DNA from: Annona cherimola
Lineage: Eukaryota; Streptophyta; Magnoliopsida; Magnoliales; Annonaceae
Assembly: GCA_030490835.1 (NCBI GenBank)
Contig: CM059971.1
Coordinates: forward strand, 50,702,012 to 50,766,011
Reading direction: 5' to 3'
DNA length: 64,000 bases
Part shown: positions 48,926 through 60,200 of the stretch, one piece after another
How positions within the stretch are numbered: position 1 is the first letter of the stretch
Layout of the letters: each line of letters starts with the position of its first letter
Notes under the pieces: generated by a model
What the model was told of the DNA's origin: nothing
Databases searched by the model: none
The model's input: only the letters and a program-made list of their open reading frames with translations
Position numbers and translations under genes: made by a program

Positions 48926-50323
48926 TGAAGGTCCTTTCCTCCGATTCATTTGTTTTAAATCTTTTGGAATGCTTTAAAGTTTGCTCGTTCTACTTACAGT
49001 CAAATTAAGTCAATTAGATTGAGTTATACTCAATTCTAACTAATCAAAATTCATTCTATCAAACTCAATTCATTTGATTCGATTTGAATGCCTTTATGGT
49101 CATCCGTTGTCGTTCGAATGTAAATGAAATCAAGGGATTGTTGTTAATTATTGTTCATTGAAGTTCATTTCGTCCAATTCAGTTGTTTCGAATCTATTTG
49201 AATGCTTTAAAGTTTACTCGTTCTCCTTACAGTAAAATCAAGTCAATTAGATTGAGTTGTACTCAATTCTAGCTAATCAAAGTTAATTCTATCAAACTCA
49301 ATTCATTTGATTCGATTTGAATGCCTTTATGGTCATCCGTTGTCGTTCGAATGTAAATGAAATCAAGGGATTGTTGTTAATTATTGTTCATTGAAGTTCA
49401 TTTCGTCCAATTCAGTTGTTTTGAATCTATTGGAATGCTTTAAGGTTTACTCGTTCTACTTACAGTCAAATCAAGTCAATTAGATTCAGTTCTACTGAAT
49501 TCTAACTAATCAAAGTTCATTCTATCAAACTCAATTCATTTGATCCGATTTGAATGCCTTTAAGGTCATCCGTTGTCGTTCGAATGTAAATGAAATCAAG
49601 GGATTGTTGTTAATTGTTGTTGATTGAAGTTCCTTTCGTCCAATTCAGTTGTTTTGAATCAATTGGAATGCTTTAAAGTTTACTCGTTCTACTTACAGTC
49701 AAATCAAGTCAATTAGATTGAGTTCTACAGAATTCTAACTAATCAAAGTTCATTCTATCAAACTCAATTCATTCGATTCGATTTGAATGCCTTTAAGGTC
49801 ATCCGTTGTCGTTTGAATGTAAATGAAATCAAGGGATTGTTGTTAATTGTTCATGATTGAAGGTCCTTTCCTCCGATTCATTTGTTTTAAATCTTTTGGA
49901 ATGCTTTAAAGTTTGCTCGTTCTACTTACAGTCAAATTAAGTCAATTAGATTGAGTTATACTCAATTCTAACTAATCAAAATTCATTCTATCAAACTCAA
50001 TTCATTTGATTCGATTTGAATGCCTTTATGGTCATCCGTTGTCGTTCGAATGTAAATGAAATCAAGGGATTGTTGTTAATTATTGTTCATTGAAGTTCAT
50101 TTCGTCCAATTCAGTTGTTTCGAATCTATTTGAATGCTTTAAAGTTTACTCGATCTCCTTACAGTCAAATCAAGTCAATTAGATTGAGTTGTACTCAATT
50201 CTAGCTAATCAAAGTTAATTCTATCAAACTCAATTCATTTGATTCGATTTGAATGCCTTTAAGGTCATCCGTTGTCGTTCGAATGTAAATGAAATCAAGT
50301 GATTGTTGTCAATTATTGTTCAT

Positions 50324-50556
50324 TGAAGTTCCTTTCGTCCAATTCATTTGTTTTAAATCTTTTGGAATGCTTTAAAGTTTACTCGTTCTACTTACAGTCA
50401 AATCAAGTCAATTAGATTGAATTCTACAGAATTCTAACTAATCAAAGTTCATTCTATCAAACTCAATTCATTTGATTCGATTTGAATGCCTTTAAGGTCA
50501 TCCGTTGTCGTTCGAATGTAAATGAAATCAAAGGATTGTTGTTAATTATTGTTCAT
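50324..50556. repeat. W monomer with a short R-type conversion patch
   Basis: Flanks are W type ('cctttcgtccaattc' before; 'agtttactcg', 'ttgaattctacagaattc' after). Between them three bases are R type, at 50347, 50355 and 50361 ('catttgttttaaatctttt'). The replaced tract is at least 15 bp and less than about 55 bp. This is the pattern of a short gene-conversion event, not a crossover. Confidence 0.72.
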
Positions 50557-50789
50557 TGAAGTTCATTTCGTCCAATTCAGTTGTTTTGAATCTATTGGAA
50601 TGCTTTAAAGTTTACTCGTTCTCCTTACAGTCAAATCAAGTCAATTAGATTGAGTTGTACTCAATTCTAGCTAATCAAAGTTAATTCTATCAAACTCAAT
50701 TCATTTGATTCAATTTGAATGCCTTTAAGGTCATCCGTTGTCGTTCGAATGTAAATGAAATCAAGTGATTGTTGTCAATTATTGTTCAT

Positions 50790-52187
50790 TGAACTTCCTT
50801 TCGTCCAATTCAGTTGTTTTGAATCTATTGGAATGCTTTAAAGTTTACCCGTTCTACTTAGAGTCAAATTAAGTCAATTAGATAGAGTTATACTCAATTC
50901 TAACTATTCAAAATTTATTCTATCAAACTCAATTCATTTGATCCGATTTGAATGCCTTTAAGGTCATCCGTTGTCGTTCGAATGTAAATGAAATCAAGGG
51001 ATTGTTGTCAATTGTTGTTGATTGAAGTTCCTTTCGTCCAATTCAGTTGTTTTGAATCAATTGGAATGCTTTAAAGTTTACTCGTTCTACTTACAGTCAA
51101 ATCAAGTCAATTAGATTGAGTAATACTGAATTCTAACTAATCAAAGTTCATTCTATCAAACTCAATTCATTTGATTCGATTTGAATGCCTTTAAGGTCAT
51201 CCGTTGTCGTTTGAATGTAAATGAAATCAAGGGATTGTTGTTAATTGTTCATGATTGAAGGTCCTTTCCTCCGATTCATTTGTTTTAAATCTTTTGGAAT
51301 GCTTTAAAGTTTGCTCGTTCTACTTACAGTCAAATTAAGTCAATTAGATTGAGTTATACTCAATTCTAACTAATCAAAATTCATTCTATCAAACTCAATT
51401 CATTTGATTCGATTTGAATGCCTTTATGGTCATCCGTTGTCGTTCGAATGTAAATGAAATCAAGGGATTGTTGTTAATTATTGTTCATTGAAGTTCATTT
51501 CGTCCAATTCAGTTGTTTTGAATCTATTTGAATGCTTTAAAGTTTACTCGTTCTCCTTACAGTCAAATCAAGTCAATTAGATTGAGTTGTACTCAATTCT
51601 AGCTAATCAAAGTTAATTCTATCAAACTCAATTCATTTGATTCGATTTGAATGCCTTTAAGGTCATCCGTTGTCGTTCGAATGTAAATGAAATCAAGTGA
51701 TTGTTGTCAATTATTGTTCATTGAAGTTCCTTTCGTCCAATTCAGTTGTTTTGAATCTATTGGAATGCTTTAAAGTTTACTCGTTCTACTTACAGTCAAA
51801 TCAAGTCAATTAGATTGAGTTCTACAGAATTCTAACTAATCAAAGTTCATTCTATCAAACTCAATTCATTTGATTCGATTTGAATGCCTTTAAGGTCATC
51901 CGTTGTCGTTCGAATGTAAATGAAATCAAAGGATTGTTGTTAATTATTGTTCATTGAAGTTCATTTCGTCCAATTCAGTTGTTTTGAATCTATTTGAATG
52001 CTTTAAAGTTTACTCGTTCTCCTTACAGTCAAATCAAGTCAATTAGATTGAGTTGTACTCAATTCTAGCTAATCAAAGTTAATTCTATCAAACTCAATTC
52101 ATTTGATTCAATTTGAATGCCTTTAAGGTCATCCGTTGTCGTTCGAATGTAAATGAAATCAAGTGATTGTTGTCAATTATTGTTCAT
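50790..52187. repeat. HOR block, 6-mer
   Basis: 1398 bp: P (with 'actattc' and 'aaatttattc'), Q-like ('gagtaatactg'), R/U-like ('cctccg', 'ttttaaatc', 'gagttatactc'), S/V-like, W and X. It is the last block before the final P at 52188. Confidence 0.8.
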
Positions 52188-53351
52188 TGAAGTTCCTTTC
52201 GTCCAATTCAGTTGTTTTGAATCTATTGGAATGCTTTAAAGTTTACCCGTTCTACTTAGAGTCAAATTAAGTCAATTAGATAGAGTTATACTCAATTCTA
52301 ACTAATCAAAATTCATTCTATCAAACTCAATTCATTTGATCCGATTTGAATGCCTTTAAGGTCATCCGTTGTCGTTCGAATGTAAATGAAATCAAGGGAT
52401 TGTTGTTAATTGTTGTTGATTGAAGTTCCTTTCGTCCAATTCAGTTGTTTTGAATCAATTGGAATGCTTTAAAGTTTACTCGTTCTACTTACAGTCAAAT
52501 CAAGTCAATTAGATTGAGTTCTACTGAATTCTAACTAATCAAAGTTCATTCTATCAAACTCAATTCATTTGATTCGATTTGAATGCCTTTAAGGTCATCC
52601 GTTGTCGTTTAAATGTAAATGAAATCAAGGGATTGTTGTTAATTGTTCATGATTGAAGGTCCTTTCTTCCGATTCATTTGTTTTAAATCTTTTGGAATGC
52701 TTTAAAGTTTGCTCGTTCTACTTACAGTCAAATGAAGTCAATTAGATTGAGCTATACTCAATTCTAACTAATCAAAATTCATTCTATCAAACTCAATTCA
52801 TTTGATTCGATTTGAATGCCTTATGGTCATCCGTTGTCGTTGTAATGTAAATGAAATCAAAGGATTGTTGTTAATTATTGTTCATTGAAGTTCATTTCGT
52901 CCAATTCAGTTATTTTGAATCTATTTGAATGCTTTAAAGTTTACTCGTTCTCCTTACAGTCAAATCAAGTCAATTAGATTGAGTTGTACTCAATTCTAGC
53001 TAATCAAAGTTAATTCTATCAAACTCAATTCATTTGATTCGATTTGAATGCCTTTATGGTCATCCGTTGTCGTTCGAATGTAAATGAAATCAAGGGATTG
53101 TTGTTAATTATTGTTCATTGAAGTTCATTTCGTCCAATTCAGTTGTTTTGAATCTATTGGAATGCTTTAAGGTTTACTCGTTCTACTTACAGTCAAATCA
53201 AGTCAATTAGATTCAGTTCTACTGAATTCTAACTAATCAAAGTTCATTCTATCAAACTCAATTCATTTGATTCGATTTGAATGCCTTTAAGGTCATCCGT
53301 TGTCGTTCGAATGTAAATGAAATCAAGGGATTGTTGTTAATTGTTGTTGAT

Positions 53352-53584
53352 TGAAGTTCCTTTCGTCCAATTCAGTTGTTTTGAATCAATTGGAATGCTT
53401 TAAAGTTTACTCGTTCTACTTACAGTCAAATCAAGTCAATTAGATTGAGTTGTACTCAATTCTTGCTAATCAAAGTTAATTCTATCAAACTCAATTCATT
53501 TGATTCGATTTGAATGCCTTTAAGGTCATCCGTTGTCGTTCGAATGTAAATGAAATCAAGTGATTGTTGTCAATTATTGTTCAT
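53352..53584. repeat. Class Y monomer, first copy (right-domain specific)
   Basis: Combines a Q-like head ('gaatcaattgg', 'gttctacttac') with an S-like body ('gttgtactcaatt', 'gttaattctatc') and the private 'cttgc' in place of 'ctagc'. Other copies start at 54516, 54982, 55914, 56613, 58709, 59640, 60106, 61038, 61737 and 63135. It probably began as a Q/S-type hybrid, like the one at 42403, then gained the private base and was amplified. Confidence 0.8.
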
Positions 53585-54050
53585 TGAAGTTCCTTTCGTC
53601 CAATTCAGTTGTTTTGAATCTATTGGAATGCTTTAAGGTTTACTCGTTCTACTTACAGTCAAATCAAGTCAATTAGATTCAGTTCTACTGAATTCTAACT
53701 AATCAAAGTTCATTCTATCAAACTCAATTCATTTGATTCGATTTGAATGCCTTTAAGGTCATCCGTTGTCGTTCGAATGTAAATGAAATCAAGGGATTGT
53801 TGTTAATTGTTGTTGATTGAAGTTCCTTTCGTCCAATTCAGTTGTTTTGAATCAATTGGAATGCTTTAAGGTTTACTCGTTCTACTTACAGTCAAATCAA
53901 GTCAATTAGATTGAGTTCTACAGAATTCTAACTAATCAAAGTTCATTCTATCAAACTCAATTCATTTGATCCGATTTGAATGCCTTTAAGGTCATCCGTT
54001 GTCGTTCGAATGTAAATGAAATCAAGGGATTGTTGTTAATTGTTCATGAT

Positions 54051-54282
54051 TGAAGGTCCTTTCTTCCGATTCATTTGTTTTAAATCTTTTGGAATGCTTT
54101 AAAGTTTGCTCGTTCTACTTACAGTCAAATTAAGTCAATTAGATTGAGCTATACTCAATTCTAACTAATCAAAATTCATTCTATCAAACTCAATTCATTT
54201 GATTCGATTTGAATGCCTTGTGGTCATCCGTTGTCGTTGGAATGTAAATGAAATCAAGGGATTGTTGTTAATTATTGTTCAT
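54051..54282. repeat. R monomer with 'gccttgtgg' deletion variant
   Basis: 232 bp; carries the one-base deletion plus an extra A-to-G ('gccttgtgg', gcc at 54215) and 'gttggaatg'. Two further copies start at 58244 and 59175, so the change was fixed in one R lineage and copied twice. The offsets are 4193 and 5124 bp. Confidence 0.82.
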
Positions 54283-57200
54283 TGAAGTTCATTTCGTCCA
54301 ATTCAGTTGTTTTGAATCTATTGGAATGCTTTAAGGTTTACTCGTTCTACTTACAGTCAAATCAAGTCAATTAGATTCAGTTCTACTGAATTCTAACTAA
54401 TCAAAGTTCATTCTATCAAACTCAATTCATTTGATTCGATTTGAATGCCTTTAAGGTCATCCGTTGTCGTTCGAATGTAAATGAAATCAAGGGATTGTTG
54501 TTAATTGTTGTTGATTGAAGTTCCTTTCGTCCAATTCAGTTGTTTTGAATCAATTGGAATGCTTTAAAGTTTACTCGTTCTACTTACAGTCAAATCAAGT
54601 CAATTAGATTGAGTTGTACTCAATTCTTGCTAATCAAAGTTAATTCTATCAAACTCAATTCATTTGATTCGATTTGAATGCCTTTAAGGTCATCCGTTGT
54701 CGTTCGAATGTAAATGAAATCAAAGGATTGTTGTTAATTATTGTTCATTGAAGTTCATTTCGTCAAATTCAGTTGTTTTGAATCTATTGGAATGCTTTAA
54801 GGTTTACTCGTTCTACTTACAGTCAAATCAAGTCAATTAGATTCAGTTCTACTGAATTCTAACTAATCAAAGTTCATTCTATCAAACTCAATTCATTTGA
54901 TTCGATTTGAATGCCTTTAAGGTCATCCGTTGTCGTTCGAATGTAAATGAAATCAAGGGATTGTTGTTAATTGTTGTTGATTGAAGTTCCTTTCGTCCAA
55001 TTCAGTTGTTTTGAATCAATTGGAATGCTTTAAAGTTTACTCGTTCTACTTACAGTCAAATCAAGTCAATTAGATTGAGTTGTACTCAATTCTTGCTAAT
55101 CAAAGTTAATTCTATCAAACTCAATTCATATGATTCGATTTGAATGCCTTTAAGGTCATCCGTTGTCGTTCGAATGTAAATGAAATCAAAGGATTGTTGT
55201 TAATTATTGTTCATTGAAGTTCATTTCGTCAAATTCAGTTGTTTTGAATCTATTTGAATGCTTTAAAGTTTACTCGTTCTCCTTACAGTCAAATCAAGTC
55301 AATTAGATTGAGTTGTACTCAATTCTAGCTAATCAAAGTTAATTCTATCAAACTCAATTCATTTGATTCAATTTGAATGCCTTTAAGGTCATCCGTTGTC
55401 GTTTGAATGTAAATGAAATCAAGTGATTGTTGTCAATTATTGTTCATTGAAGTTCCTTTCGTCCAATTCAGTTGTTTTGAATCTATTGGAATGCTTTAAG
55501 GTTTACTCGTTCTACTTACAGTCAAATCAAGTCAATTAGATTGAGTTCTACAGAATTCTAACTAATCAAAGTTCATTCTATCAAACTCAATTCATTTGAT
55601 CCGATTTGAATGCCTTTAAGGTCATCCGTTGTCGTTCGAATGTAAATGAAATCAAGGGATTGTTGTTAATTGTTGTTGATTGAAGTTCCTTTCGTCCAAT
55701 TCAGTTGTTTTGAATCAATTGGAATGCTTTAAAGTTTACTCGTTCTACTTACAGTCAAATTAAGTCAATTAGATTGAGCTATACTCAATTCTAACTAATC
55801 AAAGTTCATTCTATCAAACTCAATTCATTTGATTCGATTTGAATGCCTTTAAGGTCATCCGTTGTCGTTCGAATGTAAATGAAATCAAGGGATTGTTGTT
55901 AATTGTTGTTGATTGAAGTTCCTTTCGTCCAATTCAGTTGTTTTGAATCAATTGGAATGCTTTAAAGTTTACTCGTTCTACTTACAGTCAAATCAAGTCA
56001 ATTAGATTGAGTTGTACTCAATTCTTGCTAATCAAAGTTAATTCTATCAAACTCAATTCATTTGATTCGATTTGAATGCCTTTAAGGTCATCCGTTGTCG
56101 TTCGAATGTAAATGAAATCAAAGGATTGTTGTTAATTATTGTTCATTGAAGTTCGTTTCGTCAAATTCAGTTGTTTTGAATCTATTTGAATGCTTTAAAG
56201 TTTACTCGTTCTCCTTACAGTCAAATCAAGTCAATTAGATTGAGTTGTACTCAATTCTAGCTAATCAAAGTTAATTCTATCAAACTCAATTCATTTGATT
56301 CGATTTGAATGCCTTTATGGTCATCCGTTGTCGTTCGAATGTAAATGAAATCAAGTGATTGTTGTCAATTATTGTTCATTGAAGTTCCTTTCGTCCAATT
56401 CAGTTGTTTTGAATCTATTGGAATGCTTTAAGGTTTACTCGTTCTACTTACAGTCAAATCAAGTCAATTAGATTCAGTTCTACTGAATTCTAACTAATCA
56501 AAGTTCATTCTATCAAACTCAATTCATTTGATTCGATTTGAATGCCTTTAAGGTCATCCGTTGTCGTTCGAATGTAAATGAAATCAAGGGATTGTTGTTA
56601 ATTGTTGTTGATTGAAGTTCCTTTCGTCCAATTCAGTTGTTTTGAATCAATTGGAATGCTTTAAAGTTTACTCGTTCTACTTACAGTCAAATCAAGTCAA
56701 TTAGATTGAGTTGTACTCAATTCTTGCTAATCAAAGTTAATTCTATCAAACTCAATTCATTTGATTCGATTTGAATGCCTTTAAGGTCATCCGTTGTCGT
56801 TCGAATGTAAATGAAATCAAGTGATTGTTGTCAATTATTGTTCATTGAAGTTCCTTTCGTCCAATTCAGTTGTTTTGAATCTATTGGAATGCTTTAAGGT
56901 TTACTCGTTCTACTTACAGTCAAATCAAGTCAATTAGATTCAGTTCTACTGAATTCTAACTAATCAAAGTTCATTCTATCAAACTCAATTCATTTGATTC
57001 GATTTGAATGCCTTTAAGGTCATCCGTTGTCGTTCGAATGTAAATGAAATCAAGGGATTGTTGTTAATTGTTGTTGATTGAAGTTCCTTTCGTCCAATTC
57101 AGTTGTTTTGAATCAATTGGAATGCTTTAAAGTTTACTCGTTCTACTTACAGTCAAATCAAGTCAATTAGATTGAGTTCTACTGAATTCTAACTAATCAA

Positions 57201-60200
57201 AGTTCATTCTATCAAACTCAATTCATTTGATTCGATTTGAATGCCTTTAAGGTCATCCGTTGTCGTTTGAATGTAAATGAAATCAAGGGATTGTTGTTAA
57301 TTGTTCATGATTGAAGGTCCTTTCCTCCGATTCATTTGTTTTAAATCTTTTGGAATGCTTTAAAGTTTGCTCGTTCTACTTACAGTCAAATTAAGTCAAT
57401 TAGATTGAGTTATACTCAATTCTAACTAATCAAAATTCATTCTATCAAACTCAATTCATTTGATCCGATTTGAATGCCTTTAAGGTCATCCGTTGTCGTT
57501 CGAATGTAAATGAAATCAAGGGATTGTTGTTAATTGTTCATGATTGAAGGTCCTTTCCTCCGATTCATTTGTTTTAAATCTTTTGGAATGCTTTAAAGTT
57601 TGCTCGTTCTACTTACAGTCAAATTAAGTCAATTAGATTGAGTTATACTCAATTCTAACTAATCAAAATTCATTCTATCAAACTCAATTCATTTGATCCG
57701 ATTTGAATGCCTTTAAGGTCATCCGTTGTCGTTCGAATGTAAATGAAATCAAGGGATTGTTGTTAATTATTGTTCATTGAAGTTCATTTCGTCCAATTCA
57801 GTTGTTTTGAATCTATTGGAATGCTTTAAAGTTTACTCGTTCTACTTACAGTCAAATCAAGTCAATTAGATTGAGTTCTACAGAATTCTAACTAATCAAA
57901 GTTCATTCTATCAAACTCAATTCATTTGATTCGATTTGAATGCCTTTAAGGTCATCCGTTGTCGTTCGAATGTAAATGAAATCAAGGGATTGTTGTTAAT
58001 TGTTGTTGATTGAAGTTCCTTTCGTCCAATTCAGTTGTTTTGAATCAATTGGAATGCTTTAAGGTTTACTCGTTCTACTTACAGTCAAATCAAGTCAATT
58101 AGATTGAGTTCTACAGAATTCTAACTAATCAAAGTTCATTCTATCAAACTCAATTCATTTGATCCGATTTGAATGCCTTTAAGGTCATCCGTTGTCGTTC
58201 GAATGTAAATGAAATCAAGGGATTGTTGTTAATTGTTCATGATTGAAGGTCCTTTCTTCTGATTCATTTGTTTTAAATCTTTTGGAATGCTTTAAAGTTT
58301 GCTCGTTCTACTTACAGTCAAATTAAGTCAATTAGATTGAGCTATACTCAATTCTAACTAATCAAAATTCATTCTATCAAACTCAATTCATTTGATTCGA
58401 TTTGAATGCCTTGTGGTCATCCGTTGTCGTTGGAATGTAAATGAAATCAAGGGATTGTTGTTAATTATTGTTCATTGAAGTTCATTTCGTCCAATTCAGT
58501 TGTTTTGAATCTATTGGAATGCTTTAAGGTTTACTCGTTCTACTTACAGTCAAATCAAGTCAATTAGATTCAGTTCTACTGAATTCTAACTAATCAAAGT
58601 TCATTCTATCAAACTCAATTCATTTGATTCGATTTGAATGCCTTTAAGGTCATCCGTTGTCGTTCGAATGTAAATGAAATCAAGGGATTGTTGTTAATTG
58701 TTGTTGATTGAAGTTCCTTTCGTCCAATTCAGTTGTTTTGAATCAATTGGAATGCTTTAAAGTTTACTCGTTCTACTTACAGTCAAATCAAGTCAATTAG
58801 ATTGAGTTGTACTCAATTCTTGCTAATCAAAGTTAATTCTATCAAACTCAATTCATTTGATTCGATTTGAATGCCTTTAAGGTCATCCGTTGTCGTTCGA
58901 ATGTAAATGAAATCAAAGGATTGTTGTTAATTATTGTTCATTGAAGTTCATTTCGTCAAATTCAGTTGTTTTGAATCTATTGGAATGCTTTAAGGTTTAC
59001 TCGTTCTACTTACAGTCAAATCAAGTCAATTAGATTCAGTTCTACTGAATTCTAACTAATCAAAGTTCATTCTATCAAACTCAATTCATTTGATTCGATT
59101 TGAATGCCTTTAAGGTCATCCGTTGTCGTTCGAATGTAAATGAAATCAAGGGATTGTTGTTAATTGTTCATGATTGAAGGTCCTTTCTTCCGATTCATTT
59201 GTTTTAAATCTTTTGGAATGCTTTAAAGTTTGCTCGTTCTACTTACAGTCAAATTAAGTCAATTAGATTGAGCTATACTCAATTCTAACTAATCAAAATT
59301 CATTCTATCAAACTCAATTCATTTGATTCGATTTGAATGCCTTGTGGTCATCCGTTGTCGTTGGAATGTAAATGAAATCAAGTGATTGTTGTCAATTATT
59401 GTTCATTGAAGTTCCTTTCGTCCAATTCAGTTGTTTTGAATCTATTGGAATGCTTTAAGGTTTACTCGTTCTACTTACAGTCAAATCAAGTCAATTAGAT
59501 TCAGTTCTACTGAATTCTAACTAATCAAAGTTCATTCTATCAAACTCAATTCATTTGATTCGATTTGAATGCCTTTAAGGTCATCCGTTGTCGTTCGAAT
59601 GTAAATGAAATCAAGGGATTGTTGTTAATTGTTGTTGATTGAAGTTCCTTTCGTCCAATTCAGTTGTTTTGAATCAATTGGAATGCTTTAAAGTTTACTC
59701 GTTCTACTTACAGTCAAATCAAGTCAATTAGATTGAGTTGTACTCAATTCTTGCTAATCAAAGTTAATTCTATCAAACTCAATTCATTTGATTCGATTTG
59801 AATGCCTTTAAGGTCATCCGTTGTCGTTCGAATGTAAATGAAATCAAAGGATTGTTGTTAATTATTGTTCATTGAAGTTCATTTCGTCAAATTCAGTTGT
59901 TTTGAATCTATTGGAATGCTTTAAGGTTTACTCGTTCTACTTACAGTCAAATCAAGTCAATTAGATTCAGTTCTACTGAATTCTAACTAATCAAAGTTCA
60001 TTCTATCAAACTCAATTCATTTGATTCGATTTGAATGCCTTTAAGGTCATCCGTTGTCGTTCGAATGTAAATGAAATCAAGGGATTGTTGTTAATTGTTG
60101 TTGATTGAAGTTCCTTTCGTCCAATTCAGTTGTTTTGAATCAATTGGAATGCTTTAAAGTTTACTCGTTCTACTTACAGTCAAATCAAGTCAATTAGATT

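Larger units (their letters stand above)
48460..50789. repeat. Rearranged block of 10 monomers
   Basis: 2330 bp: P/T hybrid; a monomer with R/U-type head and Q-type body (48693-48925); an R/U type (48926); an S-like copy with 'gtttcgaatc' and 'agtaaaatc' (49159); a 'cagttctactg' T2 copy (49392); a Q-like copy with 'cattcgattcg' (49625); R/U (49858); a V-like copy with 'gtttcg' and 'cgatctcc' (50091); a mosaic W (50324); and X (50557). It mixes HOR-domain and flank-type monomers and marks the start of the transition to the right domain. Confidence 0.78.
11419..52187. repeat. Higher-order-repeat domain, nine-monomer unit of 2097 bp
   Basis: Holds 175 monomers of nine recurrent classes, P to X, in fixed order. 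P monomers, recognised by 'tttacccg' and 'cttagag', divide it into 24 blocks of 7, 7, 9, 7, 6, 7, 7, 7, 7, 9, 7, 6, 7, 3, 9, 9, 9, 9, 2, 9, 9, 7, 10 and 6 monomers. Measured lengths match these counts exactly after the six one-base deletions inside are subtracted. Same-class monomers from different blocks are nearly identical by eye, whereas neighbouring classes differ at many sites. This is the hallmark of HOR organisation known from alpha satellite. Confidence 0.92.
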
